From Streptomyces sp. RPA4-2 (GTDB taxonomy: Bacteria; Actinomycetota; Actinomycetes; Streptomycetales; Streptomycetaceae), in contig NZ_CP050975.2 of assembly GCF_012273515.2 (NCBI RefSeq), positions 2,914,001-2,978,000 on the forward strand: a stretch of 64,000 nucleotides of DNA, in the 5' to 3' direction. The translations under genes and the position numbers were made by a program. Shown here piece after piece: positions 49,564-59,204 of the stretch. Position 1 is the first letter of the stretch, and the number at the start of each line of letters is the position of its first letter. Under the pieces are notes generated by a model. It worked only from the letters and a program-made list of their open reading frames with translations, was not told the origin of the DNA and made no database searches.

Positions 49564-50148
49564 ATGATCACGCTCACGAAGGAAGACGGCCCGGCGGACC
49601 TCGACGGGGTGACCCATCTGTCCATCGGGGTGTCCTGGGACCCCACCGCCGGATCGAGCGGCGGACTGATGGGCAAGCTCCGCCGGCAGGCCGGCACCGA
49701 CCTCGACCTGATCGCGATCGCGATGCAGGGCTCGGACCCGGTGCGGCTGGCGGGCCTCGATTCCCTGGACCCGCTGGGCAACGGCTCGTTGGTGCACAGC
49801 GGTGACAACCAGACCGGACGCGGCGACGGGGACGACGAGACGGTGACCGTCGAGTTCGCCCGGGTGCCGGCCAACGTCACGTCGATCGTCTTCGTCGCCG
49901 CCGCGTTCAAGAAGAGCAGTTCCTTCCAGAAGGCGCGGAACATCAGCATCAAGGTGTACGACGCGACCGGGGGCAGCATCCAGCAGGTCGCCGACATCTG
50001 GCCGAGCCTGCTCAGCAACGACAACGGCTGCGCCGTGGCCAAGGCGATAAGGGTCGGCGGTGTCTGGAAGCTGGAGGTGATCAACCAGACGGGCCGGATC
50101 AAGCAGGGTGACGAGCGGGACCTGATGCGCTTCGCGGTGAACAAGTAG
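49564..50148 (+). CDS. TerD family protein
   Basis: The 194-residue protein is a single TerD domain: HLSIGVSWDPTAGSSGGLMG, DLDLIAIAMQGSDPVRLAGL, HSGDNQTGRGDGDDETVTVE with the calcium-binding Asp/Asn residues, and KARNISIKVYDATGG. TerD proteins bind calcium and take part in tellurite resistance, stress and differentiation functions in Streptomyces. ATG at 49564 follows AGGAGG at ideal spacing. It stands alone and ends at a bidirectional terminator. Confidence 0.93.
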   Translation: MITLTKEDGPADLDGVTHLSIGVSWDPTAGSSGGLMGKLRRQAGTDLDLIAIAMQGSDPVRLAGLDSLDPLGNGSLVHSGDNQTGRGDGDDETVTVEFARVPANVTSIVFVAAAFKKSSSFQKARNISIKVYDATGGSIQQVADIWPSLLSNDNGCAVAKAIRVGGVWKLEVINQTGRIKQGDERDLMRFAVNK

Positions 50149-50181
50149 GGACACCGGCCGGCAGGGACATGAGGGGGACTT

Positions 50182-50207
50182 GGGGGCTGACCCGTACGTC
50201 AGCCCCC
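50182..50207. terminator. Bidirectional terminator between terD and thiolase
   Basis: GGGGGCTGAC CCGTAC GTCAGCCCCC is a perfect 10-bp stem with a 6-nt loop between convergent genes. Confidence 0.85.
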
Positions 50208-50237
50208 GCCCGGCACACCGTCCGGGTGTTGTCCCGG

Positions 50238-51492
<1,255 letters not shown>

Positions 51493-51641
51493 TCCGTGCA
51501 GTCTGCTGAGCGGAGCCCCCGTGCCGCAAGGGTCGTGCACGCCCCGAAGTCGCCATCCATGGCGCCTCCGGGCGCAATTGAGGGTGCCGCACCCCTTGCG
51601 ACTTGTAGAACCCGTTATTACCTTCACGGCGATTCCCTTTT

Positions 51642-51656
51642 CTGATGGACCGTCAG
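51642..51656. promoter_or_regulatory. CTGACG-class palindrome before cyp125
   Basis: CTGATG GAC CGTCAG differs at one base from CTGACG-N3-CGTCAG. It lies 79 bp before the P450 start. Confidence 0.55.
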
Positions 51657-51735
51657 GCCATCAGTGGGCGGCCGGCGGAACACGGCCGTCAGCACACCGT
51701 CGTCACAACAGAACGCGTGAGACCTGGAGTTGCCG

Positions 51736-52971
51736 ATGCCCTGTCCAGCGCTGCCCGACGGGTTCGACTTCACCGACCCCGACCTGCTGCACCACCGTGT
51801 GCCCCTGCCGGAGTTCGCCGAGCTGCGCCGGGCCGAACCGGTCCGCTGGATACCCCAGCCGCACAACCTGGCCGGGTTCCAGGACGAGGGCTACTGGGCG
51901 GTGACCCGGCACGCGGACGTCAGGTACGTCTCCACGCACCCGGAGATCTTCTCCTCGTCCCTCAACACCGCGATCATCCGCTTCAACGACCACATCGAGC
52001 GCGACGCGATCGACGCCCAGCGGCTGATCCTGCTCAACATGGACCCGCCCGAGCACACCCGCGTCCGCCAGATCGTGCAGCGCGGTTTCACCCCGCGGGC
52101 CATCCGGGCGCTGGAGCAGCGGCTGCGCGAGCGCGCGCACGCGATCGTCGAGGGCGCGCGTGCCCACTCCGGGCCCTTCGACTTCGTCACCGAGGTCGCC
52201 TGCGAACTGCCCCTCCAGGCGATAGCCGAGCTGATCGGCATCCCGCAGGACGACCGGGTCAAGATCTTCGAATGGTCCAACCGGATGATCGCGTACGACG
52301 ATCCGGAGTACGCCATCACCGAGGAGGTCGGCGCCGAGTCGGCCACCGAACTCATCTCGTACGCCATGAACATGGCCGCCGACCGCAAGCAGTGCCCGGC
52401 GAAGGACATCGTCAGCACGCTGGTGGCGGCCGAGGACGAGGGCAACCTCGGTTCCGACGAGTTCGGCTTCTTCGTGCTGATGCTGTCGGTCGCCGGCAAC
52501 GAGACCACCCGCAACGCGATCACGCACGGCATGCACGCCTTCCTCACCCACCCCGCGCAGTGGGAGCTCTACAAGCGCACCCGTCCGGCGACCACCGCCG
52601 AGGAGATCGTCCGCTGGGCGACCCCCGTGGTCTCCTTCCAGCGCACGGCGACCCAGGACACCGAACTCGGCGGCAGGGCCATCAGGAAGGGCGACCGGGT
52701 CGGCCTCTTCTACGCCTCCGCCAACCACGACCCCGAGGTGTTCGGGAACCCCGGCGACTTCGACATCACCCGTGACCCCAACCCGCACCTCGGCTTCGGC
52801 GGCGGAGGCCCCCACTACTGCCTCGGGAAGTCCCTGGCCGTCCTGGAGATCGACCTCATCTTCCAGGCGATCGCCGACGCGATGCCGAACCTCTCCCTGG
52901 TGGGCGACCCGCGCCGGCTGCGCTCCGCGTGGATCAACGGGGTCAAGGAACTCCAGGTCGACGCCGGCTGA
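51736..52971 (+). CDS. cyp125: Cytochrome P450, CYP125-like (steroid C26 hydroxylase type)
   Basis: The 411-residue P450 has PDGFDFTDPDLLHHRVPLPE, I-helix LMLSVAGNETTRNAITHG with the oxygen-activating E-T pair, the ExxR in AEEIVRWATPVVSFQRTAT, and heme-binding LGFGGGGPHYCLGKSLA. It closely parallels my recollection of M. tuberculosis CYP125A1 (LNMDAPHHTR, EQVSCELPLQAIA, VMLAVAGNETTRNS, EIVRWATPV). CYP125 oxidises the terminal methyl of the cholesterol side chain. ATG at 51736 follows CTGGAG. Electrons may come from the ferredoxin at 37.6 kb. Confidence 0.9.
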   Translation: MPCPALPDGFDFTDPDLLHHRVPLPEFAELRRAEPVRWIPQPHNLAGFQDEGYWAVTRHADVRYVSTHPEIFSSSLNTAIIRFNDHIERDAIDAQRLILLNMDPPEHTRVRQIVQRGFTPRAIRALEQRLRERAHAIVEGARAHSGPFDFVTEVACELPLQAIAELIGIPQDDRVKIFEWSNRMIAYDDPEYAITEEVGAESATELISYAMNMAADRKQCPAKDIVSTLVAAEDEGNLGSDEFGFFVLMLSVAGNETTRNAITHGMHAFLTHPAQWELYKRTRPATTAEEIVRWATPVVSFQRTATQDTELGGRAIRKGDRVGLFYASANHDPEVFGNPGDFDITRDPNPHLGFGGGGPHYCLGKSLAVLEIDLIFQAIADAMPNLSLVGDPRRLRSAWINGVKELQVDAG

Positions 52972-53133
52972 CCCCGGCACCCGCTCGGGCCGACGGCCTC
53001 CCGGCGCCCGTCGGCCCGTCCCGCGGGAGGCAGGGGCAGCCCCCTACGCTCCGCCCCTGCCTCCCCCGAGGGCCGGGACGCCGGACCCCGGACCGCGACG
53101 CGCGTATCGGACCGGCGCCGGACCAGCGCCGGA

Positions 53134-55317
53134 TCAGCCCGCCGTACGACCCGCCGGACTGTCCGCGTGGCCGTCCGCCGAGCTGTCCGCGCGACTGCCT
53201 TCCAGGCTCCCGCCGGAACTCCCCGCGGAACTCTGCGCGGGGAGTACCACCGGGCCGGCCGCGGGACCGTCCGCGCGACCGCCTGCCGCCGGGGCCGGCT
53301 CCTTCGCGCCTGCCTCCACGGACCGCACCAGCGGGCGCGGCCTCGGGCCCTGGAGGAGGAAGGTCAGGCCGAAGCCCGCGGCGACGACCGCCGCGCCGCC
53401 CACCGCGTCCAGCACCCAGTGGTTGCCGGTCGCCACGATCGCCGAGACGGTGAACAGCGGGTGCAGCAGACCGAGCGCCTTCATCCACCACTTGGGCGCC
53501 AGGATCGCGATCACCAGTCCGCACCACAGGGACCAGCCGAAGTGCAGCGAGGGCATCGCCGCGTACTGGTTGGTGAGCGCGGTCAGTGTGCCGTAGTCCG
53601 GCTTGGAGAAGTCCTGTACGCCGTGCACGGTGTCGATGACGCCCAGCCCCGGCATCAGGCGCGGCGGGGCCAGCGGGTAGAGCCAGAAGCCGACGAGCGC
53701 GATCAGCGTGGCGAAGCCCAGTGCCGAGCGCGCCCAGCGGTAGTCGCCGGGACGGCGGGTGTAGAGCAGGGCGAGGACGGTGAGCGGGACGACGAAGTGG
53801 AACGACTCGTAGTAGAAGTCGAAGAAGTCCCGCAGCCACTCGACCTTGAACACCGCGTGGTTGGCCCAGTGTTCGATGTCGAGGTGCAGGAACCGCTCGA
53901 TCGCGAGTATCTGGTCGCCGTGGTGCTCGGCGGCGGCCCGGCCGCCCGCGTTGGTGCCGCCCGTCGCGGCCAGCCTGACCTGCTGGTAGGCGGAGTAGCC
54001 GACGCGGATCAGGAGCAGTTCGAGCAGCAGGTTCGGGCGGGTGCGGACGCGGCCGAGGAAGGGCAGCAGCGGCACCCGCTTCCACCGGGTGGGGACGGAC
54101 TCCGCGTAGTCCGTGGGGATCGGCGCCCGGTAGTACTCCGAGGTGCGGGAGAGGAACGGCACGACCGTGGCGGCGGCGAGCGCGGCGAGCAGCACCACGT
54201 TGTCGCGCAGCGGGTAGACCGCCGCCATGTTCGGCAGCATCATCTTCGCCGGCAGGGTCATGACGAGGATGACGGCGACGGGCCACATGGCGCGGTCCGA
54301 GGCCTTCCTGCCGACCCGGCCGACCAGCGCGAGCAGGACCCACAGCAACTGGTGCTGCCAGGTGGTGGGTGAGACGGCGACGGCGACGCAGCCGGTGATC
54401 GCCACGGCCAGGAGCAGCTGCCCGTCCTTGGCGTAGCGTACGGCACGGCGCAGACCCAGGACCGCGACTCCCGCGCCGAGCAGCAGGAACAGGCCGATCT
54501 CCAGCGGGCCGTTGAGGCCGAGGCGCAGCAGCGCGCCGTGCAGCGACTGGTTGGTGAGGTCGTCGGCGTCCCGGCCGAGTCCGACGCCCGCGAGGTGGTG
54601 CACCCAGTACGTGTGGGAGTCGTGCGGCATCGCGGCCCAGGCGAGGGCGGTGCAGGCGGCGAAGGTGAGCGCCCCGGACACGGCGGCGCGGCGGCGCCCG
54701 GTGAACCAGAGCAGCGGGGCGAAGAGCAGCACGGTGGGCTGCAGCGCCGCCGCGAGGCCGATCAGGACACCGCTCGCCCGCTCCCCGCGGACCGTGAAGC
54801 AGGCCAGGAGGACGAGCAGGACCGGGATGATGCTGGTCTGGCCGAGGTAGAGGGCGTTGCGCACCGGCAGCGACAGCATCAGCAGGCTGATGGCCACGGG
54901 CGCGGCGAGCAGCGAGGTGCGCCGGCTCACGGGCTGTGGCAGGGCGCGCGCGGCGACCACGCCGAGGGCGACCACCAGTGACAGGCTGCCGAAGGTCCAT
55001 CCCCAGCCGAGGCCCTGTTCCGCGGCGCGGGTGAGGGGTTTGAGGACGAGTCCGCCGAAAGGGGTTCCGGTGAACTGCGTCGAGTCGTACAGCGACCCCT
55101 TCACATGCAGGACGCCCTCGGGCCCTACCCAGGTCTCCAGGTCGGTCAGCCGCTCCCCTTTGGGGGTGCTCAGGACGACAGCGACCTGTCGTATCGCGAG
55201 GACCGCGGCGATCAGCCACAGCCCGATACGGATCGTGCGCAGCCGCGCCTTCGCCGATTCCGTCGCCCCCGCCCCGAAGGCACCACCCGCTCGCCCGCCG
55301 TGCTCCACATTCGCCAC
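53134..55317 (-). CDS. Bifunctional GT87 glycosyltransferase / PAP2 phosphatase
   Basis: The 727-residue membrane protein fuses two halves. Residues about 30-400 resemble GT87 polyprenyl-phosphate-mannose-dependent mannosyltransferases, with many helices and TPFGGLVLKPLTRAAEQGLG, LYLGQTSIIPVLLVLLACF and SPTTWQHQLLWVLLALVG. Residues about 430-670 form a PAP2-type phosphatase with YPLAPPRLMPGLGVIDTVHG, the catalytic His regions AMPSLHFGWSLWCGLV and ATGNHWVLDAVGGAAVV. A low-complexity Ser/Ala/Gly tail ends it. It probably uses and recycles a lipid-phosphate carrier. GTG start at 55317. Confidence 0.88.
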   Translation of the reverse strand: MANVEHGGRAGGAFGAGATESAKARLRTIRIGLWLIAAVLAIRQVAVVLSTPKGERLTDLETWVGPEGVLHVKGSLYDSTQFTGTPFGGLVLKPLTRAAEQGLGWGWTFGSLSLVVALGVVAARALPQPVSRRTSLLAAPVAISLLMLSLPVRNALYLGQTSIIPVLLVLLACFTVRGERASGVLIGLAAALQPTVLLFAPLLWFTGRRRAAVSGALTFAACTALAWAAMPHDSHTYWVHHLAGVGLGRDADDLTNQSLHGALLRLGLNGPLEIGLFLLLGAGVAVLGLRRAVRYAKDGQLLLAVAITGCVAVAVSPTTWQHQLLWVLLALVGRVGRKASDRAMWPVAVILVMTLPAKMMLPNMAAVYPLRDNVVLLAALAAATVVPFLSRTSEYYRAPIPTDYAESVPTRWKRVPLLPFLGRVRTRPNLLLELLLIRVGYSAYQQVRLAATGGTNAGGRAAAEHHGDQILAIERFLHLDIEHWANHAVFKVEWLRDFFDFYYESFHFVVPLTVLALLYTRRPGDYRWARSALGFATLIALVGFWLYPLAPPRLMPGLGVIDTVHGVQDFSKPDYGTLTALTNQYAAMPSLHFGWSLWCGLVIAILAPKWWMKALGLLHPLFTVSAIVATGNHWVLDAVGGAAVVAAGFGLTFLLQGPRPRPLVRSVEAGAKEPAPAAGGRADGPAAGPVVLPAQSSAGSSGGSLEGSRADSSADGHADSPAGRTAG

Positions 55318-55730
55318 GCCCCGTCGGCCCTCCCGCCCCGTTCGTCCCGCGTATCCCGTGCGCCGGTGTCTGTCCGGACCCTAAGAGGCTCGCACTGCCC
55401 CCGTGGAAGGACGCAGGCAACCCCCTCTTCACCTGACGTCCCCCCGCCTTTTGTCCGGATGACGATAGTGGGAGATCGGTTCGGTTCCCCCCTCGGTCTG
55501 CGACATGGATCACAATCACCCGCGACAAAGGTCACAGACAGGCCACTCGAAGCCGGCGCCCGGCGGACACGTCGCCGCTGCGCACACCGTGTTTGCGCAC
55601 GTTGCGCGCAGGGCCGCCCACGGCACGTGACGCACGGGAGCGACCCTATGGTCGCTTTTTGGTCTGTCCCGGGTCGTCACGCGGGGCGGACCACGTCCTT
55701 GTCCCCGTCGAAAGGCAGGCGAGCGGAATC
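55318..55730. other. Divergent promoter region, no gene seen
   Basis: The gap lies between the divergent GT87/PAP2 and MFS genes. It contains GTTTGCGCACGTTGCGCGC around 55590-55610, a possible TTGCGCA-type dyad, and a relatively AT-rich stretch near 55460-55550. No coding frame is convincing. Confidence 0.5.
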
Positions 55731-57167
55731 TTGCCCTCCGTCACTCCCGTCGCTCCCGTCGCTCCCGTCCGGCTCCGGCCCCCCGTGCGGCCGGAGGTCA
55801 CCGTCACCGACCCCGCCCTGGTGAAACGCGCCGTGAAGGCCGCCGCCCTCGGCAACGCGATGGAGTGGTTCGACTTCGGTGTCTACAGCTACATCGCGGT
55901 GACCCTGGGCAAGGTCTTCTTCCCGTCCGGCAACCCCACCGCGCAGTTGCTGTCCACCTTCGGCGCGTTCGCGGCGGCCTTCCTCGTCCGCCCGCTGGGC
56001 GGCATGGTCTTCGGACCGCTGGGCGACCGCATCGGCCGCCAGAAGGTCCTGGCCCTCACCATGATCATGATGGCGGCAGGCACCTTCGCGATCGGCCTGA
56101 TCCCGTCGTACGCGACGATCGGCGTCGGCGCTCCGCTGCTGCTGCTCGCGGCCCGGCTGGTGCAGGGCTTCTCCACCGGCGGCGAGTACGCGGGCGCCTC
56201 CACCTTCATCGCCGAGTACGCGCCCGACAAGAAGCGCGGCTTCTTCGGGAGCTGGCTGGAGTTCGGCACGCTCGCCGGCTACATCGGCGGCGCGGGTCTG
56301 GTCACCCTCATGACCGCCTTCCTGTCCACCGAGGACCTGCTGGCCTGGGGCTGGCGCGTGCCGTTCCTGATCGCGGGCCCGATGGGCGTCATCGGGCTGT
56401 ATCTGCGGATGCGCCTGGAGGAGACCCCGGCGTTCGCGGCGGAGCTGGAGAAGGCCTCGAAGAAGGAGAAGGACCGCCCCAAGGTGCCGCTGCGCGCGAT
56501 GCTCGCCGGCCAGTGGCGCGCACTGCTGCTCTGCGTCGGCCTGGTGCTGGTCTTCAACGTCACCGACTACATGCTGCTGTCGTACATGCCGAGCTATCTG
56601 ACGAGCGAGCTGAAGTACGACGAGACGCACGGACTGCTGGTCGTCCTCGGCGTGATGGCGCTGATGATGATCGTGCAGCCCTTCGCGGGCGCGCTGACCG
56701 ACCGGATCGGCCGCCGCCCGGTGATCGCCGCCGGGTGCGCCGGATTCCTCGCGCTGTCCGTCCCCGCCATCCTGCTCATCCGCCAGGGCAGCCTGCTCGC
56801 GGTCGCGCTCGGCATGGGCGCGCTGGGCCTGCTGCTGGTGTGCTTCACCTCCGCGATGCCGGCCGCGCTGCCCGCCCTCTTCCCGACGAAGGTCCGCTAC
56901 GGCTCGCTCTCCATCGGCTTCAACGTCTCCGTCTCGCTCTTCGGCGGCACGACGCCGCTGGTGGTCACGGCGCTCATCGGGGCGACCGGGAACATGATGA
57001 TGCCCGCGTACTACATGATGGCCGCCGCCGTGATCGGCGGCGTGGCGGTGTGGTTCATGTCCGAGTCGGCGGGCCTGCCGCTGCCGGGTTCCGCCCCGGC
57101 CGTCGAACCCGGCACCGTGCCCGACGCCGAATCCGGCACTACGCGCGCCAACGGGGCCGACGCCTGA
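55731..57167 (+). CDS. MFS transporter, proline/betaine (ProP) type
   Basis: The product of about 478 residues is a metabolite:H+ symporter family protein with 12 helices. It has the N-terminal hallmark GNAMEWFDFGVYSYIAVTLG, the loop motif FGPLGDRIGRQKVLALTMIM, GFSTGGEYAGASTFIAEYAP, and ALTDRIGRRPVIAAGCAG in the second half. It probably imports an osmolyte such as proline or betaine, or an organic acid. I chose TTG at 55731 because it precedes a conserved-length N-terminus; GTG further downstream is possible. The first residues repeat VTPVAPVAPV. Confidence 0.9.
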   Translation: MPSVTPVAPVAPVRLRPPVRPEVTVTDPALVKRAVKAAALGNAMEWFDFGVYSYIAVTLGKVFFPSGNPTAQLLSTFGAFAAAFLVRPLGGMVFGPLGDRIGRQKVLALTMIMMAAGTFAIGLIPSYATIGVGAPLLLLAARLVQGFSTGGEYAGASTFIAEYAPDKKRGFFGSWLEFGTLAGYIGGAGLVTLMTAFLSTEDLLAWGWRVPFLIAGPMGVIGLYLRMRLEETPAFAAELEKASKKEKDRPKVPLRAMLAGQWRALLLCVGLVLVFNVTDYMLLSYMPSYLTSELKYDETHGLLVVLGVMALMMIVQPFAGALTDRIGRRPVIAAGCAGFLALSVPAILLIRQGSLLAVALGMGALGLLLVCFTSAMPAALPALFPTKVRYGSLSIGFNVSVSLFGGTTPLVVTALIGATGNMMMPAYYMMAAAVIGGVAVWFMSESAGLPLPGSAPAVEPGTVPDAESGTTRANGADA

Positions 57168-57265
57168 CCCACCCCCGCCGATCGGCCCGTGTCACCCCGC
57201 ACACGGAGGATCTCTCCCTCATGCGGCTGACAAGCGTGGGTGGCGCGACTAGATTCGTCCACGAA

Positions 57266-57288
57266 ACTAGTTAGCGCTTCTAACTAGT
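57266..57288. promoter_or_regulatory. Inverted repeat ACTAGTTAG-N5-CTAACTAGT
   Basis: Perfect 9-bp arms surround CGCTT. The right arm overlaps the first bases of MITE-like element B. It could be an operator for the O-methyltransferase or part of the target site. Confidence 0.5.
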
Positions 57289-57485
57289 GCCGCGGCAGGC
57301 AACGTTTGCCCTTCGAGGAGCGGCGTCCGGTGCGTGCTCTCGGCGTGCCGGCCGGAAGTCCTCGTACTGGACGTACTTCGGCTTTCGGCCGGTGCGGCGA
57401 GTGGGGGCACCTCCCACGCCCTTGAGGCTGTGGGGGAGCGTGCCGGGCGTCGCGACGGGGCGAACGTTGCCTGCCGCGGCACTAG
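57284..57485. mobile_element. MITE-like element B with 29-bp terminal inverted repeats
   Basis: CTAGTGCCGCGGCAGGCAAC followed by GTTTGCCCT at 57284 is matched by its complement at 57457-57485 with two mismatches. The 202-bp element encodes no protein. Its interior has GTCCTCGTACTGGACGTACT followed by TCGG, shared with element A at 37136. It separates the O-methyltransferase from any upstream promoter. Confidence 0.72.
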
Positions 57486-57505
57486 GCATACGAAAGGCAT
57501 GGTGC

Positions 57506-58177
57506 ATGAGCGAGTCGCAGTTGTGGAACGACGTCGACGACTACTTCACCGCCCTCCTCTCCCCCGCCGACGAGACCCTGACCGCCGCGCTGCGCGACAG
57601 TGACGCCGCCGGGCTTCCGAAGATCAACGTCGCGCCGAACCAGGGCAAGCTGCTCCAGCTCCTCGCCCGGATCCAGGGCGCGCGCCGCATCCTGGAGATC
57701 GGCACCCTCGGCGGTTACAGCACCATCTGGCTGGGCCGCGCGCTGCCCGCCGACGGCCGGCTGGTGACCTTCGAGTACGACGCCACCCACGCCGAGGTCG
57801 CCCGCCGCAACCTCGCCCGCGCCGGCCTCGACCGGATCGCCGAGGTGCGGGTGGGTCCCGCGCTGGAGTCCCTGCCGAAACTGGCCGAGGAGAACCCGGA
57901 GCCGTTCGACTTCGTCTTCATCGACGCGGACAAGGTGAACAACCCGCCGTACGTGGAGTGGGCCCTCAAGCTCACCCGCCCCGGCAGCCTGATCGTCGTC
58001 GACAACGTCGTGCGCGGCGGTCACGTGGCCGACGCGGGCAGCACCGACCCGAGCGTGCGGGGCACCCGGGCCGCGCTGGAACTGATCGCCGCCCACCCCA
58101 GGTTGAGCGGTACGGCGATCCAGACGGTGGGCAGCAAGGGGTACGACGGGTTCGCGCTGGCCCGGGTCCTCGACTAG
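57506..58177 (+). CDS. O-methyltransferase, family 3 (CCoAOMT-like)
   Basis: The 223-residue protein has the SAM motif RILEIGTLGGYSTIWLGRAL, the acidic loop VTFEYDATHAEVARRNLARA, the metal/substrate motif FDFVFIDADKVNNPPYVEWA and LIVVDNVVRGGHVADAG. These enzymes use a divalent metal to methylate catechol-like hydroxyls. ATG at 57506 starts MSESQLWNDVDDYFTALL, 20 bp after element B, so transcription may start within or at the edge of that element. Ligand unknown. Confidence 0.92.
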   Translation: MSESQLWNDVDDYFTALLSPADETLTAALRDSDAAGLPKINVAPNQGKLLQLLARIQGARRILEIGTLGGYSTIWLGRALPADGRLVTFEYDATHAEVARRNLARAGLDRIAEVRVGPALESLPKLAEENPEPFDFVFIDADKVNNPPYVEWALKLTRPGSLIVVDNVVRGGHVADAGSTDPSVRGTRAALELIAAHPRLSGTAIQTVGSKGYDGFALARVLD

Positions 58178-58198
58178 GGCGTGTCGCGGTTTCGGGCT

Positions 58199-58594
58199 CT
58201 AGTGCTCGTGGTAGAAACCCACGTTCACGCTCTGCGGGCCGGTGCGGTCGAAGATGACGATCTCTCCGGAGCTGCCCGCGGGGAGCTGCGCCGTCCCCCC
58301 GTACGGGAGGGACCGGGTGGACGTCCCGGCGAAGGTCAGCCGGACCTCGGAGGAGGGGTCCGGCCGGGAACCGTGCAGCCAGGTGACCTGCCAGGAGCCC
58401 TCCGGACCGCACAGGAACTCCAGGTGGACCCGGGAGACGAACAGCCAGTCGTCGGGGGTGGCGAGCCGGCACACGGTCCGGTCCCGGCCCACCCGCAGCA
58501 CGGCGCCGGGGTCGCTCGGTGCGTCGGCCATCAGCATTCCGGCCGTCGCACCCGCGTCCGCCCCGGTGACCGAGGCCATGGTGAGTTCGAGCAC
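58199..58594 (-). CDS. Small FHA-like domain protein
   Basis: The 131-residue protein has VLRVGRDRTVCRLATPDDWL followed by FVSRVHLEF, i.e. the GR...SRxH pattern of forkhead-associated domains that bind phosphothreonine. A beta-rich C-terminus follows (SGEIVIFDRTGPQSVNVGFY). GTG at 58594 follows GAAGGAG. It is divergent from the DUF1992 gene across a 10-bp-arm palindrome. It could read out Ser/Thr kinase signalling; no kinase gene is nearby. Confidence 0.72.
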   Translation of the reverse strand: MLELTMASVTGADAGATAGMLMADAPSDPGAVLRVGRDRTVCRLATPDDWLFVSRVHLEFLCGPEGSWQVTWLHGSRPDPSSEVRLTFAGTSTRSLPYGGTAQLPAGSSGEIVIFDRTGPQSVNVGFYHEH

Positions 58595-58684
58595 GTGCGC
58601 TCCTTCGCGTTCCGGTGAATCCGCCCACCGGTTCGATCGTCCTGGTGCCGGGCGTGGTTGACGCGCCGCCGCCGCATGATAATT

Positions 58685-58706
58685 CGCCCGATCGTCCGAT
58701 CGGGCG
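58685..58706. promoter_or_regulatory. Palindrome CGCCCGATCG-TC-CGATCGGGCG
   Basis: Perfect 10-bp arms with a 2-bp spacer lie 20 bp before the DUF1992 start and 90 bp before the FHA-like gene. Upstream TTGACG (58658) and GATAAT (58678) resemble vegetative promoter elements with short 14-bp spacing. Confidence 0.55.
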
Positions 58707-58726
58707 TCCTCCGGCACAATGGACGT

Positions 58727-59131
58727 ATGACCGAGCGCAAGCCACCCGGCGTCAGCTTCGAGTCCTGGGTCGACCGGCAGATCCGCGAGGCGGAGGCCCG
58801 CGGTGAGTTCACGGACCTCCCCGGCGCGGGAAAGCCGCTGCCCGAGGTGACCGACACGTCGTACGACGAACTGTGGTGGATCAAAAGGAAGATGGCCCGT
58901 GAGGGCCTGTCGGTGCTGCCTCCGACCCTGGCCCTGCGCAAGGAGGCCGAGGACGCGCTCGCGGCGGCGTCGGCGGCGCCCTCGGAGCGGGCCGTGCGCC
59001 GGATCGTCGAGGACATCAACGCCAAGATCCGCGAGGTCATGTTCAAGCCGCCGCCGGGGCCTCCCCTCGGCCTCAAGCCCTATGACGTGGACGAGATCGT
59101 CCGGGACTGGCGCGAGCGCCGGGCCCAGTGA
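58727..59131 (+). CDS. DUF1992 / DnaJ-family-domain protein
   Basis: The 134-residue soluble protein matches DUF1992: WVDRQIREAEARGEFTDLPG, AGKPLPEVTDTSYDELWWIK, RKMAREGLSVLPPTLALRKE. This domain is found alone in bacteria and fused to J domains in eukaryotes (DNAJC28). Its function is unknown. ATG at 58727. A strong terminator follows 12 bp after the stop. Confidence 0.9.
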   Translation: MTERKPPGVSFESWVDRQIREAEARGEFTDLPGAGKPLPEVTDTSYDELWWIKRKMAREGLSVLPPTLALRKEAEDALAAASAAPSERAVRRIVEDINAKIREVMFKPPPGPPLGLKPYDVDEIVRDWRERRAQ

Positions 59132-59143
59132 CCCCGTCGACGC

Positions 59144-59185
59144 GTGAGGCCGCGTCCCGGAACATGGTCCGGGACGCGGCCTCAC
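59144..59185. terminator. Bidirectional stem-loop terminator
   Basis: GTGAGGCCGCGTCCCGGA and its exact complement form an 18-bp stem with a 6-nt loop between convergent genes. Confidence 0.88.
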
Positions 59186-59204
59186 GATGACCGTGCGGTG
59201 CCGG

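Noticed and set aside
52943..55528. 861-codon open frame overlapping the GT87/PAP2 gene
   Set aside because: Arg/Pro/Ala-rich shadow frame; the overlapping frame contains all conserved motifs.
57287..57505. N-terminal extension of the O-methyltransferase
   Set aside because: This part lies inside MITE-like element B, and the conserved protein starts at 57506.
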